64,000 bases of DNA, taken from Hymenobacter sp. J193. GTDB taxonomy: Bacteria; Bacteroidota; Bacteroidia; Cytophagales; Hymenobacteraceae. Under the pieces are notes generated by a model. That model saw only the letters and a list, made by a program, of their open reading frames with translations, was not told the origin of the DNA and did no database searches. Positions 27,164-35,673 of this stretch are shown here, piece after piece (the stretch's first letter is position 1; the number at the start of each line of letters is the position of its first letter). The DNA lies in NCBI RefSeq assembly GCF_024700075.1, contig NZ_JAJONE010000001.1:2012001-2076000 (forward strand), in the 5' to 3' direction. The position numbers and the translations under genes were made by a program.

Positions 27164-29596
27164 ATGCTACTCTACATCCGGGCGCTGCTGCTATTGGCTC
27201 TGACGGGCGCCCTGACCTGGGTGCTCAATACCCAACAGGGCACTGTGCCCCCAATGGGCAAGTTCTTAAGCCCCTACCAGGGATTCTGGCGCAACGGCGA
27301 GGCCAATGACGACTTCCCGGCTGCCCAAACGCTGACGTTGCCCGGCCTGCAGCAGCCGGTGCAGGTGCGCTTCGACGACCGGCACGTGCCCCACGTATTC
27401 GCCCAAAACGACCACGACCTGTACTACGCCCAGGGTTACCTCACGGCCCGCGACCGGCTCTGGCAGATGGAGTTCCAGACCCACGTAGCAGCCGGCCGGC
27501 TGTCGGAGATTGTGGGCGACAGCCGCCTGGAAACCGACCGGTTTTTCCGGCGCATGGGTTTGAAGCACGGCGCCGAGCAGTCGTTGAAAGTGATGATGGC
27601 CGACCCCACTATTGGCCTGGTGATGCAGTCGTACTCTGACGGGGTGAATGCCTATATCCAGTCGCTCACGCCCCGCACCCTGCCCTTCGAGTACAAGCTG
27701 CTGGACTATAAGCCCGAGCCCTGGGCCCCGCTGAAATCGGCGCTGCTGCTCAAGTTCATGGCTTTTGACCTCAGTGGCCGCTCCGACGATCTGCGCATGT
27801 CGAACATCCTAGCTAAGTACGGGCCGGCGGTGGTGAAGGACCTGTTTCCCGATTATCCGCAGCGCGAAGACCCCATTGTGCCAGTAGGTGCCCCCCGCGA
27901 CTTTACGCCGGTGGCCGTGCCCGAGGTACCCACTGCGTTTCAGGCTGCACTATCCAGCAAAGTGCCCCAAAACGAGCCCGACGCGGAGCTGGGCTCCAAC
28001 AACTTTGCGGTGAGCGGGGCGAAGTCGACTACCGGATTCCCAATGCTCGCCAACGACCCGCACCTGCAGCTCAACCTGCCCAGCATCTGGTACCAGATGC
28101 AGTTGGTAGCGCCGGGTGTGAACGTGTACGGCGTCACCATTCCGGGCGCGCCCACCATCATCATCGGCTTCAACCAGCAGGTAGCCTGGGGCGTCACCAA
28201 CGTAGGAGCCGACGTGCTGGATTGGTACCAGTTGAAGTTTCGGGATGCCTCGAAGCGCGAGTACTGGCACGACGGGCGCTGGAAGCCGGTGCGACGGCAG
28301 CTGGAAACCTTCCACGTGCGCGGCCGCCCCGATCGGGTAGATACGGTACTCTACACCCACCACGGCCCTGTAGTGTATGATGAGGACGAAAAGCCTTTTC
28401 TGGCCGAAACGCCCATCCGCCACGCTCTGCGCTGGACAGCCCACGAAGGTGCCAACGAAGTGCTGACGTTCTATCGCCTCAACCGGGCTCGGAACTACCA
28501 GGACTACACCACCGCGTTGAGCACATACGCCTCGCCGGCCCAGAACTTCATTTTCGCCAGTGCCCAGCAGGATATTGCCATCTGGCCCAACGGCCGCTTT
28601 CCGCTGAAATGGCGCAACCAGGGCAAATTCGTCCTCGATGGTACGGACCCGGCCTACGACTGGCACGGCTGGATTCCGCAGGTTCATAACCCCCACGTGA
28701 AAAACCCGGAGCGCGGCTTCGTGTCGTCGGCCAACCAGTTTTCGGCGGGGCCGGAGTATCCCTATTACATCGGGTGGGACTTTGCGCCCTGGGACCGGGG
28801 CCACCGCATCAACGAGCGGCTAGCCCGCATGACGCAGGTGACGCCCGACTCCCTGCGCCTGCTGCAAAACGACGACCTGGGCGTGAATGCCCGCACCGTG
28901 CTGCCGCGTCTGTTGCAGCTGGTGCAGCCCCAGCAGCTGCCCGCCGAGCAACGCCGGGCCTACGAAGAGCTCAGCCGCTGGAACTACCGCTACGCCGCCA
29001 ATGCCATTAGCCCTAGCCTATTTGAGCTGTGGTACCCAAACCTGGTAAAGCGCATCTGGGACGATGAGTTCGGCTCGACGCCCGAGCGGCCTATGCGCTA
29101 CCCCTCCCGCGACCGGACGACCACGCTCTTGTTGAACGAACCCAACGCCCGCTGGATTGACGACCAACGCACCCCCACTCGTGAAACCCTGGCCGGGCTG
29201 GCACAGAAGTCGTTGCAATGGGCCACCGACTCACTCACGCGCAAGTTTGGGCCGCTGGGGCCGGAGTGGCGCTGGGCCAACCAGAAAAGCACCGACATTC
29301 TGCACCTGGCCCAGCTGCCCGGCTTCGGCCGTATGGATATCGACTGCGGGGGCGGGGCGGGCATCGTGAATGCTACCTCCCAGCGCAACGGCCCTTCGTG
29401 GCGCATGGTGGTGGCGCTGGGGCCGCAGCCCCGGGCCTACGGCGTGTTTCCCGGCGGCGAGTCCGGCAACCCCGGCTCCCGCTTCTACGACGACATGATT
29501 GACACCTGGCGCGTAGGTCAGCTCGACGAGCTGGTGTACCTCACCTCCCCCGATCAAACGCACCGCCGCCTGCAAGCCGCCTGGACGCTACAATAG
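27164..29596 (+). CDS. Penicillin acylase family protein (S45 Ntn hydrolase)
   Basis: The protein has 810 residues with an N-terminal membrane anchor or signal (YIRALLLLALTGALTWVL). The alpha-chain part has the QGYLTARDRLWQMEF motif, and autocleavage should occur at the Ser in AELGSNNFAVSG (S278), which then acts as the nucleophile of the beta chain. The oxyanion-type ANDPHLQLNLP and the WGVTNVGADVLD segment also fit family S45. Members cut amide bonds of acylated compounds, including N-acyl-homoserine lactones or penicillins; the natural substrate here is unknown. I chose the ATG that gives the best signal peptide. Confidence 0.92.
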   Translation: MLLYIRALLLLALTGALTWVLNTQQGTVPPMGKFLSPYQGFWRNGEANDDFPAAQTLTLPGLQQPVQVRFDDRHVPHVFAQNDHDLYYAQGYLTARDRLWQMEFQTHVAAGRLSEIVGDSRLETDRFFRRMGLKHGAEQSLKVMMADPTIGLVMQSYSDGVNAYIQSLTPRTLPFEYKLLDYKPEPWAPLKSALLLKFMAFDLSGRSDDLRMSNILAKYGPAVVKDLFPDYPQREDPIVPVGAPRDFTPVAVPEVPTAFQAALSSKVPQNEPDAELGSNNFAVSGAKSTTGFPMLANDPHLQLNLPSIWYQMQLVAPGVNVYGVTIPGAPTIIIGFNQQVAWGVTNVGADVLDWYQLKFRDASKREYWHDGRWKPVRRQLETFHVRGRPDRVDTVLYTHHGPVVYDEDEKPFLAETPIRHALRWTAHEGANEVLTFYRLNRARNYQDYTTALSTYASPAQNFIFASAQQDIAIWPNGRFPLKWRNQGKFVLDGTDPAYDWHGWIPQVHNPHVKNPERGFVSSANQFSAGPEYPYYIGWDFAPWDRGHRINERLARMTQVTPDSLRLLQNDDLGVNARTVLPRLLQLVQPQQLPAEQRRAYEELSRWNYRYAANAISPSLFELWYPNLVKRIWDDEFGSTPERPMRYPSRDRTTTLLLNEPNARWIDDQRTPTRETLAGLAQKSLQWATDSLTRKFGPLGPEWRWANQKSTDILHLAQLPGFGRMDIDCGGGAGIVNATSQRNGPSWRMVVALGPQPRAYGVFPGGESGNPGSRFYDDMIDTWRVGQLDELVYLTSPDQTHRRLQAAWTLQ

Positions 29597-29598
29597 AC

Positions 29599-29687
29599 AG
29601 TTGCGAGTTGTGAGTTGCCAGTCCTGAGACGACCAACACCTAGCGACTAGCAAAAGACCGCGGCCAACTGATAATTGACAACTAACT
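29599..29687. repeat. Intergenic AGTTGnGAGTTG / CAACTnnCAACT repeat
   Basis: Between two same-strand genes, a left array (AGTTGCGAGTTGTGAGTTG, 29602-29620) faces an inverted right array (CAACTGATAATTGACAACT, 29665-29683). The units are about 7-10 bases and the pairing is imperfect. The array ends 4 bases before the next start codon. Confidence 0.45.
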
Positions 29688-30074
29688 ATGATGCTGTTTC
29701 TGCTGATTTTTCTGGGGGCCCTGGTGGCGCAATTGCTATTGCCGTGGTGGGTTGTTGGCCCGGTAGCGTTTGTGCTCAGCTTCTGGCGCGGCCAAAGGGG
29801 CGGGCGGGCTTTTCTGGCGGGCTTCTCGGGTGTGGGGCTGAGCTGGCTGCTCCCAGCCGCGTGGTGGCAGGTACACACCGGCAGTATTCTTAGCCAGCGG
29901 ATAGCCACTTTGCTGCCGCTGGGCGGCAATGGCTGGCTGCTGGCGCTGGTAGCCGCCGTGTTGGCCGGGTTGCTGGGCGGCCTGGCCGCGCTGGCCGGCG
30001 TGTGGCTGCGGCAGGCTTTCCGGCCGCGCCCGCCTCAGCCCGCCACCACTGATGCATCAATGACAGCAAGGTAG
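29688..30074 (+). CDS. Small hydrophobic membrane protein
   Basis: The protein has 128 residues with three or four hydrophobic helices (FLLIFLGALVAQLLL, VGPVAFVLSFW, FLAGFSGVGLSWLL, GWLLALVAAVLAGLLGGLAALAG) and a Pro/Thr tail. I do not recognise the family beyond unnamed membrane proteins of Bacteroidota. It follows the penicillin acylase gene after 91 bp, which are occupied by a palindromic repeat, and may share its transcript. Confidence 0.6.
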   Translation: MMLFLLIFLGALVAQLLLPWWVVGPVAFVLSFWRGQRGGRAFLAGFSGVGLSWLLPAAWWQVHTGSILSQRIATLLPLGGNGWLLALVAAVLAGLLGGLAALAGVWLRQAFRPRPPQPATTDASMTAR

Positions 30075-30090
30075 AGTCCGTCTCAGAAAA

Positions 30091-30143
30091 CTTAAATCAA
30101 CAGCGGCCCACCTTTACAAGAGGCGGACCGCTGTTGATTTAAG
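30091..30143. terminator. Bidirectional terminator-like hairpin
   Basis: CTTAAATCAACAGCGG pairs with CCGCTGTTGATTTAAG over 16 bp, with further short helices inside. It lies between convergent genes (30074 and 30164). Confidence 0.75.
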
Positions 30144-30163
30144 CGCTTAAAGGCTGTGATACC

Positions 30164-31381
30164 TTAATAATACTGCGAAATGAAGGCGTAGGCTCCCAGT
30201 GTGTAGGTTGCGGCCGAGGTGAAATGGTTCCCACCCTGAATGGGACGCAGCTCTACCTGGCTAGCACCACGGGCCTGCATGGCTTTGTAGGCATCTTCGG
30301 AGTTGAAGTAAGGTACGTAGTCATCGGCGGTGCCGTGGAAGAGGGCCAGCGGGGCCTTGGGCTTCCAGTCGTAGATGTCGTTGGCCTGGAAGGCACTCAG
30401 CAGGGGCTGGTACGTGCCGTTGAGTACGCCGGAGCGCAGCTGGGCAGTGAACAGCTGCTCGGGGAGCTGAGGCACGTCGCTCGATGGATTGGCCTGCAGG
30501 CGCGTGGCGTAGGGCTCTTTGAAATAGGCCGTCAGTGGGCGGTTCAGGCCATATACCTTGTTATAAGTAGCCAGCACCCACACGTAGCTGCTCAAAAAAT
30601 CCAGCGGCTGCTTCGACTGCAGAATGTAGCGGGCAAACGCCGTTTTGTGGTAGGCACCGGCGCCCGGTGCGCTGGCCGTTACGGTGAACTCGCTGGCGTA
30701 TTTCTCTTCCAGCAGCTTGTGCAGCGCCATCGTGGCAAACCCGCCTTCGGAGTAGCCCAGCAGGAAGTTTTTCTGGTTGAGGGCAACTTTCTCTTTGGCG
30801 CAGAACTCGCGCGCGGCCCGCAGCATGTCGGCCGAGGCGGAAGCCAGCGAGGCGGCGTGCTCGTAGGGGTGCGCCAGCGCCTTGGAGGCGCCGTAGCCAA
30901 TGTAGTCGGGGGCCGAAACAATGTAGCCGTTGGAAGCCAGCACCGATACCGCCGACCAGATTTCGCTGCGGGAGCTGTAGTAGGAAGGCGCACGGCTTTC
31001 GTCGGCGGGCGAGATGGTGCCGTGCTGGTAGCTAAGCAGCGGCAGCGCCTGGGCCACAGTAGGCACCAGCAGCGCCCCCGAGGCCGTTACTTCCTTTCCA
31101 TCGGTGCCCAGGGTGCGGTACGTGAGCCGGTACACTTTAATAGGATACTTGGCCAGCGCGCCCACGAAGGGAATTTCGGCCACCCGGGCCGCCACTGCGC
31201 TATTGGTGTACTCACCGATGAGGGTACTGGTGAGCAGGTAGCCGGGCGCAGCCGGAGCTTCCGGCGTGGCTGTTGGCGCGACTGACTCGGACTTGCAGCC
31301 CGCGCCGGGCAGCACAAGCAAGGCCGCCCACAGCGCCCACGTCAGGCGCAGCAAACGAAAAGGAGAGGAAGATCTAGGCAC
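30164..31381 (-). CDS. Alpha/beta hydrolase lipoprotein (secretory lipase-like)
   Basis: The protein has 405 residues with a lipobox (VLPGAGC). The nucleophile elbow is LLGYSEGGFAT (GxSxG). The acid is probably in FHGTADDYVPY and the His in GGNHFTSA near the C-terminus. The block YQHGTISPADES and SAPDYIGYGAS resembles the secretory lipase / alpha-beta hydrolase family. It should be a lipid-anchored esterase or lipase in the envelope. The gene stands alone. Confidence 0.85.
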   Translation of the reverse strand: MPRSSSPFRLLRLTWALWAALLVLPGAGCKSESVAPTATPEAPAAPGYLLTSTLIGEYTNSAVAARVAEIPFVGALAKYPIKVYRLTYRTLGTDGKEVTASGALLVPTVAQALPLLSYQHGTISPADESRAPSYYSSRSEIWSAVSVLASNGYIVSAPDYIGYGASKALAHPYEHAASLASASADMLRAAREFCAKEKVALNQKNFLLGYSEGGFATMALHKLLEEKYASEFTVTASAPGAGAYHKTAFARYILQSKQPLDFLSSYVWVLATYNKVYGLNRPLTAYFKEPYATRLQANPSSDVPQLPEQLFTAQLRSGVLNGTYQPLLSAFQANDIYDWKPKAPLALFHGTADDYVPYFNSEDAYKAMQARGASQVELRPIQGGNHFTSAATYTLGAYAFISQYY

Positions 31382-31506
31382 GTACTCGCTGATTCAGGTG
31401 AAGGATGTAGCTACAACAGTGCTGGCACCAAAAACGCTCCCCGCTGCCATACTCTTACCCTTCAATCATTTAGAGCGAGTTTGGGATTTTACAAAAACGC
31501 TTTTCC

Positions 31507-31533
31507 GTCATGCTGAGCTTGTCGCAGCCTGAC
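31507..31533. repeat. Solitary REP-like palindrome
   Basis: GTCATGCTG and CAGCCTGAC pair imperfectly around the loop AGCTTGTCG. This sequence type is dispersed in the genomes of many unrelated bacteria. Here it is single. Confidence 0.5.
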
Positions 31534-31658
31534 AGTTCCCAAACACGGTCTTAGACTGAATATCAGGCACTATGACGTGGCAGGAAAATGATTGGCTAAG
31601 CCGTTGCGTATGCGCCAGGCACAATGGCGCCATGAATTTCTGACTCTTTCCCAAAAAT

Positions 31659-31684
31659 AACTATGAAATTAGTTGTTAAACTAA
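31659..31684 (+). promoter_or_regulatory. Candidate BlaI operators upstream of blaI
   Basis: Two overlapping inverted repeats are visible: AACTA (31659-31663) with TAGTT (31670-31674), and TTAGTT (31669-31674) with AACTAA (31679-31684). A further AGTTA follows at 31691. BlaI/MecI dimers bind such short dyads and control their own operon. Assignment is by position and symmetry only. Confidence 0.5.
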
Positions 31685-31722
31685 AAACACAGTTATACAT
31701 TAGGGTACTGATTCAGAACTCT

Positions 31723-32136
31723 ATGGAAAACCTTCCCGAACTAACCCGCGCCGAGGAACAGGTGATGCAGGTGCTGTGGCGCCTGGGCCCGGCCTTTGTG
31801 AAAGACGTGCTGCCGGAGCTGCCCGCGCCCACCCCGGCCTACACCACGGTGTCTACCATCATCCGCATTCTGGAGCAGAAGGGCTACGTGGGCCACGAGG
31901 CTTTCGGGCGCACCCACCGCTACCACGCGCTGGTAGCGCAGGATGCCTACCGCCGCTTTTCGCTGGGCAAGCTGCTAGGCGGCTACTTCAACGGCTCCTT
32001 CACCCGGTTGGTATCCTTTTTTGCCAGGGAGGAAAATCTGGACGCTGCCCAACTCGACGAACTGCTCCGCCACGCCCAAAACGCCCCTACCGATGAGCCC
32101 GACCCTACTCCCGACGAGCCTGCCCGACCCGCTTAG
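31723..32136 (+). CDS. BlaI/MecI/CopY-family repressor
   Basis: The protein has 137 residues from the ATG giving MENLPELTRAEEQVMQVLW. This is the typical winged-helix start, followed by PAYTTVSTIIRILEQKGYVGHEAFGRTHRY and a C-terminal dimerisation part. The repressor is normally cleaved when its partner M56 sensor is activated. The final 44 bp overlap the start of the M56 gene, so they are translationally coupled. The overlap and order match the standard BlaI-M56 pair of Bacteroidota. Confidence 0.92.
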   Translation: MENLPELTRAEEQVMQVLWRLGPAFVKDVLPELPAPTPAYTTVSTIIRILEQKGYVGHEAFGRTHRYHALVAQDAYRRFSLGKLLGGYFNGSFTRLVSFFAREENLDAAQLDELLRHAQNAPTDEPDPTPDEPARPA

Positions 32137-33542
32137 CTGGCTGCTGCAAACCACCGTGCTGCTCACGGCCGGCTGGCTGTTTTACCGCACGGTGCTGCGG
32201 CCGGAGCGGTTTTTCCACTTCAACCGCCGCTTTCTGCTGCTCACGCCCTGGCTGGCGCTGCTGCTGCCGGTGCTGCTGGGCTTTGCCGGGCCACTGCTGC
32301 GCAGCTGGCTGCCAGCCGAGGCAAGCTCCGGCCGTTGGCTGACCAGCAGCTGGCTTCCTGCCGTGACGGTGCAGGCCGGGGCCACGCCCGCTTCCGCCCT
32401 GTTATCCGCAGGCCAGTGGCTGCTCGGGCTGTATGCCGCCGGGGCCGGGCTGCTGCTGGGCCGGCTGGGGTGGCAGCTGTGGCGGCTGTGGCACACCACC
32501 CACCACTGGCCCCGCGAGCCGGCCGCCGGCTACACGCTGGTGTATACGGGCGGCCGGCGGCCGGTCAGCTCATTTGGGCACTGGGTGTTCTGGGATGAAA
32601 CGGCGGGCCTCTCCGCGGCTGAAAGCCAGGCCGTGCTGGCCCACGAGGCAGCCCACGTGCGCCAGGGCCATACCTACGAGCGGCTGGCGCTGGAAGCAGC
32701 CCGTGCACTGCTGTGGCCCAGTCCGCTGGCGCACTGCTACCCGCGCGCCCTGGAGTTGACGCACGAGTTTCTGGCCGATGCCGCCGCCTTGCAAACCACG
32801 GCCCCGCTGGTGGCCGCCAGCTCCGAGTCATACGCCACGCTGCTGGCCCGGCTGGCTTTGCGCCAGCTGCACCCCAGCTTGCCCCTTAGTCATTCTTTCA
32901 CTCATTCTCTCACGCTTACCCGCATTCGTATGCTTGCTTCCACCACTCCCCGCCGCCGCTGGAAACAGTGGCTGCTTTTGCCGCTGAGCGCCCTGCTGCT
33001 GCTAGCCCTTGGTTGCGAACAGGAACTACAAGATATGCCTCCGCCGCCACCCCCTCCTACTATGGCCGCGCCCGAAGCACTAGCTCCGCCACCTCCCCCC
33101 ACCACCCGCCTACTTCTTCGTCGAACAGATGCCCGAATACGAGGGCGGTCAGGCGCAACTGCTGGCCGACATTGGTAAGCTGGTTAAATATCCGGCCTCG
33201 GCAGTAGCTGAAAAGCTGGAAGGCAAGGTGTTCGTGCGGTTCATTGTGGGTGCCAACGGCACGGTGCAGGCGGCTGAAGTCACCAAAGGCATTGAGCACT
33301 CGGTGCAATACCCAGGCAGCAATGGCCAGCCGCAAACCACCCGCATCACCACGCCCGGCGCCTGGGCGCTGAATGAGGCAGCATTGAACGCGGTGCGCAG
33401 TCTGCCGGGCAAATGGAAGCCGGGGCGGCAGGACGGCAAGGCCGTGGATGTGATGTACACCGTTCCCATCACGTTTTCGTTGGCAGACTCTGAGCCGTTG
33501 AAACTCGGGTGGGCGCTGTACTCAAGATTCCGGGGCTGCTGA
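32093..33542 (+). pseudogene. M56 (BlaR1-like) metallopeptidase fused to TonB C-terminal domain, frameshifted in a C6 run
   Basis: From ATG 32093 the protein has N-terminal membrane helices, the M56 zinc motif HEAAHVRQGH (about residue 184) and a last helix before a poly-Pro linker. The C run at 33095-33100 (six C) moves the frame: the current product ends at 33178 with an unrelated tail. With five C the protein would run PPPPPPAYFFVEQMPEYEGG into a TonB C-terminal domain (LVKYPASAVAEKLEGKVFVRFIVGANG) up to 33542, about 483 residues. The fusion is the usual architecture in this clade, so the frameshift is a defect, a phase-variable state or a sequencing error. The intact protein would sense an envelope signal and release BlaI repression. 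Confidence 0.8.
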
Positions 33543-33620
33543 AACGACCAACGGGCTGGCTCCAGAGAGTTGAGTGCTCAAGTCGTTTTTACCTGTCAAA
33601 GCATGCCAGGGAGAGACTAT

Positions 33621-33656
33621 AAAAGCGGCCGCCTGCTCTGCCCGAGCGGCCGTTTT
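33621..33656 (+). terminator. Terminator-like hairpin
   Basis: AAAAGCGGCCGC and GCGGCCGTTTT pair with one bulged G, across a loop of about 12 bases, in the 248-bp gap after the M56-TonB gene. The gap otherwise holds only a promoter for the next gene. Confidence 0.65.
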
Positions 33657-33749
33657 GCGTAGAAACGGAATCCGGTTAAAATCTGATTAAAGTCTGAGGT
33701 AAGCCAGCTTCCGGCAGCTGCGGGTGGCACTTTTCCCCGAAAAAGCTTC

Positions 33750-33757
33750 TACCTTCG
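33750..33757 (+). promoter_or_regulatory. Putative -7 box (TACCTTCG)
   Basis: The same TACCTTCG seen before polA occurs 33 bases before the GTG start of the lipoprotein gene. No convincing -33 box is visible. Confidence 0.35.
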
Positions 33758-33790
33758 GGACTCCATTCGCCTTCAACCCGTTTCTTCTCA

Positions 33791-34825
33791 GTGTCTTATT
33801 TCCGGACTGCTTCGCGCCTTACCGCGCCCGTGCTTGCCTCTCTGGGCCTGGCCCTCTCTCTGACTACGCTACCTGGCTGCGGCACCCGCCAGGAAGGCGA
33901 AACCGCCACCGCAAACGCCGATAGCACCACGCAAAAACCCGTGGTAGTGGATACCATAGCCCTGAAAAAGCAGGCTATGCGCCGCGACTCGCTTAAGGCC
34001 GACTCTATTGTGAAGGCCAGTGGGCAGCTGCCCGGGGCCATCTTGCCGGGCAAGCGCATTGTCGCTTTCTACGGCAACATTCGGGCGAAGGGCATGGGCA
34101 TCCTGGGCCGCGAGCCCAAGGAGCAGATGCTGGCCAAGTTCCGCAAAGTGCAGAAGGAGTGGCAGGACGCTGACCCGAGCATTCCGGTGCAGCCGGCCTT
34201 GCACAGCGTAACTATCACGGCCCAGGCCGCCGCGGGCAAAGACGGCAAGTACCGCCTGATGAACTCCAAGGCCACCATCGACGAAACCATTCAGTGGGCC
34301 AAAGACAACAACTGCATCGTGTTTCTGGACGTGCAGGTGGGCCTGAGCAACCTGGAGCATGAGCTACATAAGCTGGAGCCCTACCTCAAGGACCCCATCG
34401 TGCACATGGGCATCGACCCGGAGTTTGCCATGGAAACCAAAGGCGTGCGCCCCGGCAAGAAAATCGGCACCTACGACGCCAAGGACGTAAACTACGCCAT
34501 CAACTTCCTGGCCCGCATTGTAAGCGAAAACAAGCTCCCGCCAAAAATCCTGACGGTGCACCGCTTCACCCAGGGCATGGTTACCAACTACAAAAACATC
34601 AAGCTGGACCCGCGCGTGCAGGTAGTGATGCACATGGACGGCTGGGGCAACCCCACGCTCAAGAAGGACTCCTACAAAGCCTACGTGGAAAAGCAGCCCG
34701 TGCAGTACACCGGCTTCAAGCTGTTCTACGAGTATGATGCCCGCCCCGCGCCCCACCACATCATGACGGCCAAGGAAGTGCTGGCGGAGCTCAACCCCAA
34801 GCCGCTGTACATTCAGTATCAGTAG
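33791..34825 (+). CDS. Conserved lipoprotein of unknown function, TIM-barrel-like
   Basis: The protein has 344 residues from a GTG start (MSYFRTASRLTAPVL). A lipobox, TTLPGC, is followed by an acidic and Ser/Thr-rich linker. The body (GKRIVAFYGNIRAKGMGILG, HSVTITAQAA, IQWAKDNNCIVFLDVQVG, HMGIDPEFAME, PPKILTVHRFTQGM, VQVVMHMDGWGN, GFKLFYEYDARP) alternates strands with polar ends (FLDVQ, GIDPEF, HRF, MHMDG) in the manner of a TIM-barrel glycosidase-like fold. I do not recognise a named family. The conserved Asp/Glu/His at strand ends suggest an active site, but this is inference. Confidence 0.7.
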   Translation: MSYFRTASRLTAPVLASLGLALSLTTLPGCGTRQEGETATANADSTTQKPVVVDTIALKKQAMRRDSLKADSIVKASGQLPGAILPGKRIVAFYGNIRAKGMGILGREPKEQMLAKFRKVQKEWQDADPSIPVQPALHSVTITAQAAAGKDGKYRLMNSKATIDETIQWAKDNNCIVFLDVQVGLSNLEHELHKLEPYLKDPIVHMGIDPEFAMETKGVRPGKKIGTYDAKDVNYAINFLARIVSENKLPPKILTVHRFTQGMVTNYKNIKLDPRVQVVMHMDGWGNPTLKKDSYKAYVEKQPVQYTGFKLFYEYDARPAPHHIMTAKEVLAELNPKPLYIQYQ

Positions 34826-34860
34826 ATTAATATACCTGCTATTTTCCGGCAGGACGTTAA

Positions 34861-34892
34861 CGGCCCCGCTAGTTCTCGGACTAGCGGGGCCG
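34861..34892 (+). terminator. Rho-independent-like terminator
   Basis: CGGCCCCGCTAG pairs with CTAGCGGGGCCG around an 8-base loop, 35 bp past the lipoprotein stop. No T run follows. Confidence 0.7.
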
Positions 34893-35009
34893 TAGCCGTA
34901 TAGAGGAGCTTAAGCCAAGCGCCCGGGAACCATTAAAGAAAAGACTGCATCTTCGCGGCCGAAACTCCGTTATTGTCCTACCGTTTCGCCTTTCTTTCCT
35001 GCCTTCGCT

Positions 35010-35657
35010 ATGATTCGCGTTTTGCTTACCGACGACCACGCCATTATCCGGGAAGGCATCCGCGCGCTGCTGGTGAAGGAGCCCGGAGTAGAGGTAGTGG
35101 GCGAGGCCAACAACGGCCGGGAGCTGCTGGACCTGCTAGCTACCACGCCCACCGACGTAGTGCTCATGGACATCAACATGCCCGAAATGGATGGCCTTAC
35201 GGCTACCCGGCTGGTGCGCGAGCAGTACCCCGAAACGCGGGTGCTGGCGCTTTCTATGCTGGACCACCCCGAGTACGTGCACAACATGATGGCAGCCGGC
35301 GCCACGGGCTACGTGCTCAAGAATGCGGGCAAGGATGAAATTACGTTTGCCATCCGCTCGGTGGCGGCAGGGCGGCAGTTCCTGTGCTCAGAGCTGGGGT
35401 TTATTATGTTGCACAAGGTCCTGGCCTTTGTGTCGGAGCCCGAGGCCAGCCCCGCGGCCAAGCCCGGCGGGTTTTCGCGCCGGGAAATAGAAGTGCTCAA
35501 GCTGCTGGCCGAGGGCCTGACTACGAACGAAATTGCCGACAAGCTTTTCACCAGCCGCCGCACCATCGAAACGCACCGCCAGAACATCATCGAAAAGGCC
35601 CAGGTGAAGAATACGGCCTCGCTGATCCGGTACGCCGCGCTGCAGGGGCTGCTTTAG
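35010..35657 (+). CDS. NarL/FixJ-family response regulator
   Basis: The protein has 215 residues. The receiver domain (1-120) carries the phosphorylation site D54 in VVLMDINMPEMDG, the acidic pair TDDH at 7-10 and the Lys in YVLKNAGKD. A LuxR-type HTH (about 148-210: FSRREIEVLKLLAEGLTTNEIADKL) binds DNA. Such regulators pair with HisKA_3 histidine kinases, and one is encoded 4.4 kb downstream (40007-42718) in the same cluster. It ends 16 bp before the stop of the convergent cheB. Confidence 0.92.
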   Translation: MIRVLLTDDHAIIREGIRALLVKEPGVEVVGEANNGRELLDLLATTPTDVVLMDINMPEMDGLTATRLVREQYPETRVLALSMLDHPEYVHNMMAAGATGYVLKNAGKDEITFAIRSVAAGRQFLCSELGFIMLHKVLAFVSEPEASPAAKPGGFSRREIEVLKLLAEGLTTNEIADKLFTSRRTIETHRQNIIEKAQVKNTASLIRYAALQGLL

Positions 35658-35673
35658 TCGCCGGTCCTGTACA

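Larger units (their letters stand above)
31382..31722. other. Intergenic region between lipase and blaI
   Basis: This 341-bp stretch separates two divergent genes. It holds a REP-like relic (31507-31533) and, next to blaI, a cluster of AACTA / TAGTT half sites (31659-31696). I see no gene in it. Confidence 0.5.
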
